A stretch of DNA of 64,000 nt, taken from assembly GCF_008373755.1 (NCBI RefSeq), contig NZ_VUJV01000001.1, positions 124,001 through 188,000 of the forward strand, in the 5' to 3' direction. Below, in pieces: positions 34,045 to 42,965 of the stretch. The number at the start of each line of letters is the position of its first letter. The stretch's first letter is position 1. A program made the position numbers and the translations under genes. The notes under the pieces are model-generated. The model was not told the DNA's origin, searched no databases, and was given only the letters and a program-made list of their open reading frames with translations. The DNA is from Nocardioides humilatus (GTDB lineage: Bacteria; Actinomycetota; Actinomycetes; Propionibacteriales; Nocardioidaceae).

Positions 34045-34577
34045 TCAGCAGCTGACCTCACCCGTGACCGACCAGCCCAAGGGGCGGCGGTCGACGGTGA
34101 AGAGGACCGCGCCCTGTTCACCGGAGGTCACGGCGATCACCTCCGCGTGATCGGTCGACTTTGCGAGCTCGACGAGCTCGGTGCCCTCAGCGACCCGCGT
34201 GCGAACGGCCGACCTGGGCGAGGCGTAGCCGACCGACGTCGCATCCGCCCTGGAGTCGCTCTGCGAGCGTCCGCCAGCGCACAGGGACGGCTCGCCGACG
34301 CCAGGGAAGCGAACCCGACGGGAGGTGCCGCGACGTCACTGCGGTCGATCAGCAGAGCACCGGCAGGCAGGCCCAAGGCCACGAGCGCCAGCGCGCCTGC
34401 GATCGCACGGCGCCGCCGTCGCCGAAGGGCACGTGCACGGATCCTGATCGAGGCAAGCGTGAACGGCGCCTCGTACAACGAACGCACCCTGCGTTCGAAG
34501 TCGTCGTTCATCGCGTCGTCTGCTTCATCGATTGCCTCAGCAGGAGGACGCAGTTCGTCGCGAAGGAGTTGCAACAC
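34045..34577 (-). pseudogene. Frameshifted small membrane protein, anti-sigma-like
   Basis: Two minus-strand frames with coding-like third-position bias join near 34300-34330. The 5' frame (start ATG 34511 or GTG 34577) reads NDDFERRVRSLYEAPF, a basic stretch and one membrane helix (AIAGALALVALGLPAGALL). The 3' frame ends LFTVDRRPLGWSVTGEVSC and stops at 34045. The shape is that of a membrane-anchored anti-sigma-like or hypothetical protein. Either the gene is broken or the sequence has an indel. No sigma factor gene is adjacent. Confidence 0.5.
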
Positions 34578-34624
34578 CGAGCGGCGAGACCGTCCGCTAC
34601 CCACCCGACGGGCAGAATCCGAGG

Positions 34625-36100
34625 GTGACGTTCTGGAGCCGACGGGCGGTGCTCGCCGCGGGATCGGCGGCAGCCCTGACTGCGTGCTCGAAGACCGACA
34701 GCAGTCGCCCTCCGTCATCGGCCTCGCCCTCTCCCTCGACACCGGCGGCAACGACCACGTCGCCCACGGGCACTCCCTGGCACCAGCTCGCGCGCAGTCT
34801 CGACGGCGACCTGGTCCGCCCCGACTCCCCGCAGTACGGCGGTCTGCGGCTCACCCCCAACCCGCGCTATGACACCGCGCGCCCCCTCGCACTGGCCGAG
34901 GTCGCTTCAGCGGAGGACGTGGCGACGGTGCTCAGGTTCGCCAACGACAACGGTCTACCCATCGCCCTCCGATCGGGCGGGCACAGCTATCCCGGATGGT
35001 CCGCCGGCGACGGCCGGCTGGTCCTCGACTGCCGTCGGCTCGACGGCCTCACCTGGTCGGGCACCAGCGCGACCATGGGACCAGGGCGCCACCTCGCCGA
35101 CGTCTACAGCGGAGTCGCGGCAAGAGCGCGCGCGATCCCCGGCGGCTCGTGCCCGACCGTCGGCCTGGGCGGGCTCACCCTGGGTGGCGGGGTCGGCGTA
35201 CTGACCCGCGCCTTCGGCCTGACCTGCGACCACCTCACCGCCGCCCAGGTGGTCACCGCCGACGGCGGGATCCTCACCGCATCGGCCGACGAGCATCCCG
35301 ATCTCTACTGGGCGCTCCGCGGCGGCGGTGGCGGGCACAGCGGGGTGACCACGTCGCTGACCTTTGACACGGTCGAGGCGCCGACGATCGTCTCGACCTA
35401 CCTGACCTGGCCGGCGACCGCAGCGGCCACGGTCATCCCCGCCTGGCTCGACTGGATCGGTGCGGCGGACGCGCGGGCCTGGTCGACCATCAAGCTCCTC
35501 GCCGGCGCGGCTCATCCGGACGGTCCGTCGCTCGGCGCGACCATCACCTGGGTCGGACCGGCGAGCGGCTTCGACGCGATGCTCGCGCCGATCTTGGCCA
35601 CCGGGCCGTCCGGACGCTACGACCACACCCGGGGCTACCTCGAGGCGATGGAGGCCTATGCCGGCACCGGCGCGCGCGAGGCCTTCGCGGCGACCTCGCA
35701 CGTCGCCTACGAACCACCGGACGCCAGCGCTCTCACCGATCTGGTCGACGCCATCAGGGCAACGCCGGGCGCCCTCCAGGAGGCAGGCGTCTCGATCGAT
35801 GCCCTCGGCGGACGTGTCGCCGACCTGGCACCGGCCGACACGGCGTTCGTCCATCGCGGGGCGCTGGCCACCGTGCAGTACACCGCGACCTACACCTCAG
35901 GGAGCCCGAACCAGGCGGCGTCGTACGTCGGCGACCTGCGCAGCCGGATGACGCCCACCTGGGGCGACCACGCCTATGTCAACTACGCCGACGCCACTCT
36001 CCCCGACCCGGGCTCGGCCTACTTCGGCGACAACTGGTCGCGGCTCCAGCAGGTGCGCGCCACCTACGACCCCGACGGTTTCTTCACCCAGCCGCAATAG
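34625..36100 (+). CDS. Tat-type lipoprotein FAD oxidase of the berberine-bridge type
   Basis: A 491-residue secreted flavin oxidase. The N terminus combines a twin-arginine motif (WSRRAVL) with a lipobox (LTAC, Cys21), so a folded, lipid-anchored protein is expected. The FAD domain has RSGGHSY with H120 and GGSCPTVGLGG with C176, the two residues that bind FAD covalently in BBE enzymes. The C-terminal NYADATLPDPGSAYFGDN and YDPDGFF close the fold. Substrates of relatives are sugars or alkaloids. GTG 34625 follows CAGAAT by six bases. Confidence 0.88.
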   Translation: MTFWSRRAVLAAGSAAALTACSKTDSSRPPSSASPSPSTPAATTTSPTGTPWHQLARSLDGDLVRPDSPQYGGLRLTPNPRYDTARPLALAEVASAEDVATVLRFANDNGLPIALRSGGHSYPGWSAGDGRLVLDCRRLDGLTWSGTSATMGPGRHLADVYSGVAARARAIPGGSCPTVGLGGLTLGGGVGVLTRAFGLTCDHLTAAQVVTADGGILTASADEHPDLYWALRGGGGGHSGVTTSLTFDTVEAPTIVSTYLTWPATAAATVIPAWLDWIGAADARAWSTIKLLAGAAHPDGPSLGATITWVGPASGFDAMLAPILATGPSGRYDHTRGYLEAMEAYAGTGAREAFAATSHVAYEPPDASALTDLVDAIRATPGALQEAGVSIDALGGRVADLAPADTAFVHRGALATVQYTATYTSGSPNQAASYVGDLRSRMTPTWGDHAYVNYADATLPDPGSAYFGDNWSRLQQVRATYDPDGFFTQPQ

Positions 36101-37496
36101 CGGCGAGCACCGCGGCGTGCAGGTCGGGCACAGCGGCCTCGTGCTCGGGCTTCATGAGCACGCTCCGCAGGATCCGCCCAGTGTCCACGTCGGCGTCGAC
36201 CTGATGGCCGCGAGCCGCGAGCGACGACCCGCTGACCGCGTAGGTCGCGAGGTGCAGCGACTCCGCGGGCGGAAGCGCCATCCCGCGCGCCAGCACGGCC
36301 GCGCTCACCGCATCAACCTCCGACAGGCGTGCGCGAGCCGGCAGGTAGGTGACGATGTCGAGCGCCGGAGTTTGGTAGAGGTCGAGCTCGGAGGACTCCG
36401 AGATCAGCCGTGCCCACTCCACGGCCGCCCGCCGCCCGGGCCGCAGTACGGCGCCCAACCCGTCAGCGGTCAGCGGGAGCAGCCGCGTGGTCAGCCACAG
36501 CGCCGCCGCCGCGGCACCCGCACGGGAGCACTCCAGCGAGATCTCGCCGAGGTGCAGCTCGTCGGAGGTGAAGTAGGTGTAGGGCGAGTCGTGCAGATAG
36601 TGCCGGGCCACGCCCGGGTCCCGGAAGAGGACGGCGCCGCAGCCGTAGGGCTGCAGACCGTGCTTGTGGGGATCGATGACGACGGAGTCGCAGTCGGCGA
36701 TCGCGGCGAAGGGTGCCGCAGCCACGCCGTCGGCGGTGTCGTCGGCGATGAGCCGGAAGAACCCGCCGTAGGCGGCATCGACGTGCACGCGTACGCCGTG
36801 GTGGCGGGCCAGCGGAAGGATCTCGTGGACGGGGTCGACGGCGCCGAGCCCGGTCGTGCCGGTGGTCGCGACGACAGTGCCGACGCGACCCGACGCGAGC
36901 AGCGGCTCGAGCGCCTCGACCGAGATCGCGCCGTCGGCGCCGGTCGGGCAGGCGACCGACTCGATGCCAAGCACGTGCGCCATCCGGGCATGGGTGTAGT
37001 GGGCGTCGGCGCTGTGGGCGATCGCCTTGCCGGGGTGGGTCTCTCGCGCGACGAAGAGCGCCTCGAGGTTGGCGATCGTGCCGCTCGACGTGAGGTGGCC
37101 AAGGTGCCCGGGAGCAGCGGGAAAGCCGAACATCGCGGCCAGCTGCGCCACGACCTCCTTCTCCATCGCGGCCGTCGCCGGACCACCGTCGAGCGCGTGG
37201 TTGTTGGGATTGATCAGCATCGCGGTGACGTAGCCGATGACGGCCGCGGGGTGCGGCGGCTTGAGCATCTGGCCCGCGTAGCGCGGGTGGTGGAAGGGGT
37301 AGTTGTCCCGCAGCCGCGAGCGGAGCTCGGTGGTCGCGGCCTCCAACGCGCCGAGGTCGATGTCCTGGGCGGCATGGGTGGCGTGGTCGCCGTACTCCCG
37401 CATCCACGCGGCTATCTCGTCGACCGCGATCCGGAGCTGGTCCCCCAGCACCTCCGCACCGGCCGGCATCGGTCGCAGGACAGGGTGGTCGGCCAT
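36084..37496 (-). CDS. PLP-dependent amino-acid decarboxylase
   Basis: A 470-residue group II decarboxylase (aromatic-amino-acid, glutamate or aspartate type). The lysine that binds pyridoxal phosphate is K278 in DPHKHGLQPYG; D240 (VHVDAAYGG) and H166 (SADAHYTHA) line the cofactor. HLTSSGTIANLEAL is the phosphate-binding segment. ATG 37496 is seven bases after TAGGGT. The substrate is uncertain. It overlaps the convergent flavin oxidase by 17 bases, and the MFS gene lies 10 bases upstream on the same strand, though TAGGGT suggests a separate transcript. Confidence 0.87.
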   Translation of the reverse strand: MADHPVLRPMPAGAEVLGDQLRIAVDEIAAWMREYGDHATHAAQDIDLGALEAATTELRSRLRDNYPFHHPRYAGQMLKPPHPAAVIGYVTAMLINPNNHALDGGPATAAMEKEVVAQLAAMFGFPAAPGHLGHLTSSGTIANLEALFVARETHPGKAIAHSADAHYTHARMAHVLGIESVACPTGADGAISVEALEPLLASGRVGTVVATTGTTGLGAVDPVHEILPLARHHGVRVHVDAAYGGFFRLIADDTADGVAAAPFAAIADCDSVVIDPHKHGLQPYGCGAVLFRDPGVARHYLHDSPYTYFTSDELHLGEISLECSRAGAAAAALWLTTRLLPLTADGLGAVLRPGRRAAVEWARLISESSELDLYQTPALDIVTYLPARARLSEVDAVSAAVLARGMALPPAESLHLATYAVSGSSLAARGHQVDADVDTGRILRSVLMKPEHEAAVPDLHAAVLAAIAAG

Positions 37497-37506
37497 GCCC
37501 GGCACC

Positions 37507-38703
37507 CTAGCCAGCAACGGCAACCGGGCGCGGCGCCGAGCGGACGCCCAGCATCGCCAGAGCAGCGCCCACCGCGGCAAGGGCAGCCAGCACGACGAAG
37601 GTTGCCGGGTAGCCGCCGGCAAGATCGGCGACCCACGCGCCCAGGAACGGTCCGAGCGCAGCGGCGAGAGCGAGCGGGGCGCCCAGCACCCCGTTGAGCG
37701 CGGCGTAACGCTCGGGCCCCCACAGGTCGGCCACCAGCGTCGCGCCGACCAGGGTGTAGAAGCCGCGGGCGGTGCCGGCGACGACGGACAGCGCGACGAG
37801 CACTGCGGCCGGGCCCGGCACGACCGCCAGCGCCAGCGTGGTCAGCGCGATCGCACCGATGCCACCGAGCACCCGGTGCTGCACGCCGGTCACCGCGGTC
37901 AGCCTCGGGAAGATCACCCGACCGAGGAACTGCCCCGCGCCGCCGAGCCCGAGCGCCCACGCGGCGAGGGTCGGCGTCATGCCCCGCTCCACCAGCAGCG
38001 GGATCAGCGCGACGAGCGCGGCGAACATCGCCAGCGTCGCCGCCGTCGCGCCGACCGCCGTCAGCACGAAGGCCGGGCTCCGCAAGACGATGCTGTCGCG
38101 CTCCGCGCCCGCGCCGTCGTGGTCGTCGAAGGGGACCCAGGGGTGCCGCAGCGCCGAGAGATGGACCGGTACGACGACGAGGAGCAGCAGGACGGCCAGC
38201 ACGGCGTAGGTGACCCGCCAGCTGGTCCGGTCGGCCAGCACGGAGACGACCGGAGCGAAGACGGTGCTCGCGAAGCCCGCGACGAGGGTCAGGGTCGTCA
38301 GTGCGCGGATCCGCTGGTCGCCGTACCAGTGCGTGATCGCGGCGAACGCCGGTGTGTAGAACAGGCCGGCGGCGCCGGTGCCGCAGAGCAGCATCGCCAG
38401 GACGAAGGTGCCGTACGACGGCGCGACCGCCACCGCCGCGAGCCCGACCGCACCGATGACCGCTCCTGCCGTCATCGGTCGCCGCGGGCCGCCGGCCTGG
38501 ATGGTGCGCCCCACGAACACGCCCGCGACTCCGGACATCAGCAGGCCTCCGGAGAAGGCGGCCGTGATCTGGGTGAGCCCCCAGCCGGTGTCGGAGGCGA
38601 TCGTCGGCGCGAGGACCGCGAAGGCGTAGTAGAGCGCGCCGTAGCTGATGGTGACCGTCACGCAGAGGGCGGCCAGCACTCCGCGCGGCGGCGCGCTCAG
38701 CAC
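37507..38703 (-). CDS. MFS transporter in ars-type locus
   Basis: A 398-residue, 12-helix transporter (family motif region GRTIQAGGPRRPMTAG). GTG 38703 overlaps the stop of the flavoprotein gene upstream (GTGCTGA), so the two are translationally coupled. Together with the flavoprotein and the divergent ArsR gene it forms an arsenic-type locus, which suggests efflux of an arsenical or an oxidised product. That substrate assignment rests on context only. It is not a member of the ArsB or Acr3 families. Confidence 0.82.
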   Translation of the reverse strand: MLSAPPRGVLAALCVTVTISYGALYYAFAVLAPTIASDTGWGLTQITAAFSGGLLMSGVAGVFVGRTIQAGGPRRPMTAGAVIGAVGLAAVAVAPSYGTFVLAMLLCGTGAAGLFYTPAFAAITHWYGDQRIRALTTLTLVAGFASTVFAPVVSVLADRTSWRVTYAVLAVLLLLVVVPVHLSALRHPWVPFDDHDGAGAERDSIVLRSPAFVLTAVGATAATLAMFAALVALIPLLVERGMTPTLAAWALGLGGAGQFLGRVIFPRLTAVTGVQHRVLGGIGAIALTTLALAVVPGPAAVLVALSVVAGTARGFYTLVGATLVADLWGPERYAALNGVLGAPLALAAALGPFLGAWVADLAGGYPATFVVLAALAAVGAALAMLGVRSAPRPVAVAG

Positions 38704-40019
38704 CCCACCTTCGCTCCCACGGTGAGCAGCTGGTCGCTGGGAGCGGCGCAGCAACCGCCGCCGTCGCCCGCGGGCTCGTCGAACACGCCGGCACCACCGC
38801 ACACGCCGGTGTCGGGGAGCACCAGCTCGACCTTGCGGGCGGCCTCGTGGTCGCCGGCGAGCTCAGCGGCGACGCTGCGCACCTGCTCGTAGCCGGTGAG
38901 CGCGAGGAAGGTGGGCGCGCGACCGTAGGACTTCATGCCGACCAGGTAGAGGTCGGGCTCGGGCTGCGCCAGGTCGGGGGCGCCGGTGGCGCGGACCGAA
39001 CCGCACGAGTGGATGTTGGGGTCGATCTCCGCCGCGATCGCGCGCGGCGCCTCCAGCGTCGGGTCGAGGTCGAGCCGCAGCTCGGAGAGGAAGGACAGGT
39101 CGGGCCGGAAGCCGGTGAGCACGACGACACTGTCGGCCGGCGCGAGCACCCGGCCGTCCTCGGAGGCGACGACCGCGGCGCCGTCGGCGACGGTGACGCT
39201 CGAGGTCCGGAAGCCGGTCAGCAGCTCGACGACGCCGTCGGTCACGGCCTGCTTCGCCTGCTGCCCCAGCGCTCCACGGGCGGGGAGCTGGTCGGCGTCT
39301 CCCCCGCCGAAGGTCGAGCCGGAGACCTGACGCCGCAGCGCCCACGTGATCCGGGTGCCGGGGTGGGCCTCGGCGATCCGGGCGAGCTCGATGATCGCGT
39401 TGAACGCAGACGCGCCCGCGCCGACGACGACGGCGTGGCGCCCCGCGAACCGCTGGGGGCGCGCCCGGTCGGGGACCTCGTAGGTGACCAGGTCGGCGGC
39501 GGTCGCTGCCACCTCGCCGAGCGCGGGGATGCCGTCAGCGCCGGCCGGGCCGGGGCGGCGCCAGGTGCCGGAGGCGTCGATGACCGCCCGGGCCTCGATC
39601 CGCTCCTCGTCGCCGGCGGCGTTGCGCAGGTGCACGGTGAAGGGCTGATCGGCCCGACCCGAGTCGACGAGCCGGTCCCGGCCCTTCCGCGACACTGCGA
39701 TCACCCGAGAGTCATACCGCACCTGCTCGCCGAGGGCGGCAGCGAGCGGGGCGAGGTAGTGCTCGATCCAGTCGGCACCGGTCGGATAGCCCGCCGTCGG
39801 CGCGGTCCACCCGGTCGGCTCGAGCAGGCGGGCGGCCGCGCCGTCGACCAGTTCGGGCCAGGCCGAGAAGAGCCGGACGTGGCCCCACTCGGCGACCGCT
39901 GCGGCAGGGCCCGGGCCCTGCTCGACGACGACCGGGGTCAGTCCGCGCTCACGCAGGTGGGCGGCAGCGGCGAGCCCCTGGGGGCCGGCGCCGATCACAA
40001 CGACAGGAAGGGTGGTCAT
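38697..40019 (-). CDS. ArsO-like FAD/NAD(P)-binding flavoprotein
   Basis: A 440-residue flavoprotein with GAGPQGLAAA (FAD) near the start and GAGASAFNA (NADPH) in the middle, as in flavin monooxygenases. The C-terminal tail is Cys-rich (VCGGAG, then GGGCCAAPSD), which could bind a soft metalloid. ATG 40019 has AGGAG seven bases upstream. The divergent ArsR gene and the coupled MFS gene suggest a role in arsenic or related resistance. Actinobacterial ars clusters are known to carry ArsO flavoproteins; the reaction here is inferred. Confidence 0.78.
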   Translation of the reverse strand: MTTLPVVVIGAGPQGLAAAAHLRERGLTPVVVEQGPGPAAAVAEWGHVRLFSAWPELVDGAAARLLEPTGWTAPTAGYPTGADWIEHYLAPLAAALGEQVRYDSRVIAVSRKGRDRLVDSGRADQPFTVHLRNAAGDEERIEARAVIDASGTWRRPGPAGADGIPALGEVAATAADLVTYEVPDRARPQRFAGRHAVVVGAGASAFNAIIELARIAEAHPGTRITWALRRQVSGSTFGGGDADQLPARGALGQQAKQAVTDGVVELLTGFRTSSVTVADGAAVVASEDGRVLAPADSVVVLTGFRPDLSFLSELRLDLDPTLEAPRAIAAEIDPNIHSCGSVRATGAPDLAQPEPDLYLVGMKSYGRAPTFLALTGYEQVRSVAAELAGDHEAARKVELVLPDTGVCGGAGVFDEPAGDGGGCCAAPSDQLLTVGAKVGC

Positions 40020-40036
40020 GAAAGTTCTCCTCATAT

Positions 40037-40090
40037 TCATACTAATCGATATGACAGGAACCTTAGCCTCACATCGACAAATGTCAATAC
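40037..40090. promoter_or_regulatory. Candidate ArsR operators in divergent gap
   Basis: The gap holds TCATA...TATGA (40037-40054), with arms five bases long, near the flavoprotein promoter. It also holds CATCGACAAATGTCAATAC (40072-40090), an imperfect ATCGA/TCAAT dyad just upstream of the arsR -10 TAGGAT (40096-40101). Both are AT-rich for this genome, as expected for ArsR-family sites. Confidence 0.5.
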
Positions 40091-40108
40091 GTTGGTAGGA
40101 TCAGAACC

Positions 40109-40459
40109 ATGCCGACCGAGCTGCCTGTCCTTCCCGACCTCGCCTCGTGCTGCGCGCCCGCGACGGGCGGTCGGATCGACGACGCCTCCGCAGAGTCGCT
40201 GGCCCGGATGTTCAAGGCCCTCGCCGACCCCAACCGGGTCAAGCTCCTCTCCCTCATCGCCGCGTCCTCGGGCCAGGAGGCCTGCGTCTGCGACCTGACG
40301 GCGCCGATCGGGCTCGCGCAGCCGACGATCTCCCACCACATGAAGGTGCTCACCGAGGCCGGGCTCGTCGAGCGCGAGCAGCGCGGCAAGTGGGCCTACT
40401 TCAGCCTGGTGCCCGGCATCCTCGAGTCACTCGCCGAAGCACTCTCGCCACGTCGCTGA
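40109..40459 (+). CDS. arsR: ArsR-family metalloregulator
   Basis: A 116-residue winged-helix repressor. It has an N-terminal C14-C15 pair and the classic ACVCDL metal motif (C59 and C61) at the start of the recognition region, followed by LAQPTISHHMKVL. As(III) binding would release DNA. The ATG is seven bases after TAGGAT. The divergent flavoprotein-MFS pair is the likely target. Confidence 0.88.
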   Translation: MPTELPVLPDLASCCAPATGGRIDDASAESLARMFKALADPNRVKLLSLIAASSGQEACVCDLTAPIGLAQPTISHHMKVLTEAGLVEREQRGKWAYFSLVPGILESLAEALSPRR

Positions 40460-40512
40460 CGTCGCGCCACGCTTCCGACACAATGAGCGCGACCCGCTCC
40501 CGGAGGTGACCG

Positions 40513-41628
40513 ATGACGCAAGACGTGCGCAAGCGTGGCGTGCTCGACCCGAAGCGCCCGATGCAGGTGCGACGGCAGTCGGTCGTCAACCTGTGGGACT
40601 TCTTGGTGAAGGGCGGCATCGCCGACACGACGCGGCAGCCGTCCGAGATCATCGACACCGGCCGCACCCGTGAGCTGCACCGCTACGCCAAGGCCAAGGG
40701 CGTGCGATCGAAAGGCCTGCCCGTCCTTCTCGTGCCGCCGCTCGGCGCGCAGGCCTCGTGCTTCGACCTGCGCCGCGGGCTGTCGCTGGCCGAGGAACTG
40801 GTCAACCAGGGCCGCCCCACCTACTTGGTCGACTACGGCCCGCTGACCGGCGAGGACCGCAAGGTCGGCATCGAGCACTTCGTCAACGACGTGCTGCCGC
40901 CCGCCATCCGCAAGGTGTCGGAGGACGCCGGTGGGAAGGACGTGCACCTGATCGGCTGGTGCATGGGCGGCCTGCTCTCGATCGCGACGACGTCGATCTA
41001 CGACGACCTGCCGATCCGCTCCGTGGCGATGGTCGCGAGCCCGTTCGACACCTCGAAGATCCCGACGCTGGCCCCGATCCGCGCGATCGGCAAGCTGACC
41101 GACGGCCGGATCATCGGCACGGCCCTCAAGGCCGCCGGGTCGGTGCCGGCTCCCCTGGTCAGCATCGGCTTCAAGGCGACCGCGCTGCCGACCTACCTCA
41201 AGAAGCCACGCACGCTGTGGAACCGCCGCGAGGACCGCGAGTTCCTCGGTCAGATCCAGGCCGTCGACGTGGTCATGAACAACATGCTCGCCTACCCGGG
41301 CCGGGCGACCCTGCAGGTCTACCAACGGATGGCACTGCGCAACGAGCTCGCCACCGGCAAGATCCAGGGCCCCACGCACCTCATCGACCTGGCGAAGGTG
41401 ACGGTCCCGGTGATGAACATCGCCGGCAAGACCGACGTCCTCGTCCCTCAAGCCGCCGCGCACCATGTCGGGACGCTCCTGACCGGCTCGCCCGACGTAC
41501 GTCTCCCGGTCGCGCCGGGCGGCCACCTCGGCGTGCTGACCGGCACCCAGGCTCCCCAGACGACGTGGCAGGAGATCCACGCGTTCCTGAACGACTACGA
41601 CCGAAGGAAGAAGCCGTCAACGACGTGA
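40513..41628 (+). CDS. PHA-synthase-like alpha/beta hydrolase
   Basis: A 371-residue cytosolic protein. The nucleophile motif is GWCMGG with Cys150 instead of Ser, as in polyhydroxyalkanoate synthases of the PhaC type. D307 (AGKTDVLVP) and H337 (PGGHLGVL) complete the triad. A class III-like PhaC role, or a related depolymerase or acyltransferase, is possible; no phaE, phaA or phaB is adjacent. GGAGGTGA precedes the ATG, the best Shine-Dalgarno in this area. The stop overlaps the chromate transporter start (GTGA). Confidence 0.8.
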   Translation: MTQDVRKRGVLDPKRPMQVRRQSVVNLWDFLVKGGIADTTRQPSEIIDTGRTRELHRYAKAKGVRSKGLPVLLVPPLGAQASCFDLRRGLSLAEELVNQGRPTYLVDYGPLTGEDRKVGIEHFVNDVLPPAIRKVSEDAGGKDVHLIGWCMGGLLSIATTSIYDDLPIRSVAMVASPFDTSKIPTLAPIRAIGKLTDGRIIGTALKAAGSVPAPLVSIGFKATALPTYLKKPRTLWNRREDREFLGQIQAVDVVMNNMLAYPGRATLQVYQRMALRNELATGKIQGPTHLIDLAKVTVPVMNIAGKTDVLVPQAAAHHVGTLLTGSPDVRLPVAPGGHLGVLTGTQAPQTTWQEIHAFLNDYDRRKKPSTT

Positions 41629-42965
41629 TCCCGCTGCGGGAGGCGACCAAGGCCTGGTTCGCCATCTCGCTGCAGACCTTCGGCGGACCCGCGGGCCAGA
41701 TCGCGGTGATGCAGCACAAGCTCGTCGACGAGAAGCGCTGGATCGGGCAGCAGCGGTTCCTGCACGCCCTCAACTTCTGCACCCTGCTCCCCGGCCCCGA
41801 GGCCCAGCAGCTCGCGATCTACACCGGCTGGCTGCTCAACGGCACCCGAGGCGGGATGATCGCGGGCAGCCTGTTCGTGCTGCCCGGCGTGATCGCCCTG
41901 ATGGCGCTCTCGGCGATCTACGTGAGGTTCGGCGAGACCGACTTCATCTCCGCGATCTTCGCCGGGGTCGCACCCGCCGTGATCGCGATCGTGGTGTCGG
42001 CGATCCAGCGGATCGCCAAGCGTGCCCTCGACCACCGAGTGCTCGTCGCCATCGCCCTCGGCGCCTTCCTGGCACTGACGGTCTTCTCCGTCCCCTTCCC
42101 GCTCGTCATCCTCGGCGCGGGCATCGTGGGGTGGCTGCTCGGACGCTGTATGCCGTCGATCGCGCGAGGTTCGGGCCACGGCGCGGCGACCGACGGACCG
42201 GCGCCGCTGATCAGTGACGACGCCCTCCACCACGAGCTGCCCTCGCGGCGACGCTCGCTGCTGATCCTGACCTTCGGCCTCGTCCTGTGGTTCACGCCCG
42301 TGGCGGCGTTCGCGGTCTTCGTCGACTCCACCGACGTCTTCGTCGACCAGGGCCTGTTCTTCTCGGGCGCCGCAGTGGTGACGTTCGGTGGCGCCTACGC
42401 GGTGCTCTCCTACGTCGCCCACCAGGCCGTGAGCGTCTACGGTTGGCTCGCCCCCGGCGAGATGGTGCGCGGCCTCGCGCTCGCGGAGACCACCCCGGGA
42501 CCGCTGATCATGGTTGTCCAGTTCGTCGCCTTCGTCGGCGCCTACCGCCATCCCGGCAGCTTCGACCCGTGGGTGGCGGCCGTCCTGGCGTCACTGCTGG
42601 TCACCTGGGTGACCTTCGTGCCGTGCTTCCTCTTCGTGTTGCTCGGCGCGCCGTACGTCGAACGGCTCCGCCACAACCGCCACCTCGCTGCCGCCCTGAC
42701 CGGCGTCACGGCAGCGGTGGTCGGCGTGATCGCCAACCTCGCCGTCTTCTTCGCGCTGCACAACCTCTTCGACAAGGCGCGCTCGGTCGACGAGGGCCCC
42801 GTCCACCTCGACCTGCCCGTGCTCTCGTCGTGGGACCCGGTCGCGTTCGGGATCACCGGTGTCGCCCTCGTCGTGATGTTCAAGCGAGGGTGGGGTCCGA
42901 TGCGCACACTCGGGCTGTGCGCCGCCCTCGGCGTCGCGGTCTACGTCGTCGAGCTGGCCTGGTAG
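41625..42965 (+). CDS. chrA: Chromate transporter, ChrA family
   Basis: A 446-residue membrane protein with about twelve hydrophobic segments in two homologous halves. The first half carries LQTFGGPAGQIAVM and the second VTFGGAYAVLSYVAHQAV with ETTPGPLIMVVQFVAF; these are the CHR-family hallmarks. It exports chromate from the cytosol. GTG 41625 overlaps the stop of the hydrolase gene, implying coupling to an enzyme with no obvious chromate role. The 3' end overlaps the convergent oxidoreductase gene by 25 bases. Confidence 0.9.
   Translation: MIPLREATKAWFAISLQTFGGPAGQIAVMQHKLVDEKRWIGQQRFLHALNFCTLLPGPEAQQLAIYTGWLLNGTRGGMIAGSLFVLPGVIALMALSAIYVRFGETDFISAIFAGVAPAVIAIVVSAIQRIAKRALDHRVLVAIALGAFLALTVFSVPFPLVILGAGIVGWLLGRCMPSIARGSGHGAATDGPAPLISDDALHHELPSRRRSLLILTFGLVLWFTPVAAFAVFVDSTDVFVDQGLFFSGAAVVTFGGAYAVLSYVAHQAVSVYGWLAPGEMVRGLALAETTPGPLIMVVQFVAFVGAYRHPGSFDPWVAAVLASLLVTWVTFVPCFLFVLLGAPYVERLRHNRHLAAALTGVTAAVVGVIANLAVFFALHNLFDKARSVDEGPVHLDLPVLSSWDPVAFGITGVALVVMFKRGWGPMRTLGLCAALGVAVYVVELAW

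Noticed and set aside
40758-41624. A 5' extension that would make ChrA 735 residues long.
   Set aside because: It only reads the hydrolase gene in another frame. The GTG at 41625 gives the normal ChrA length.
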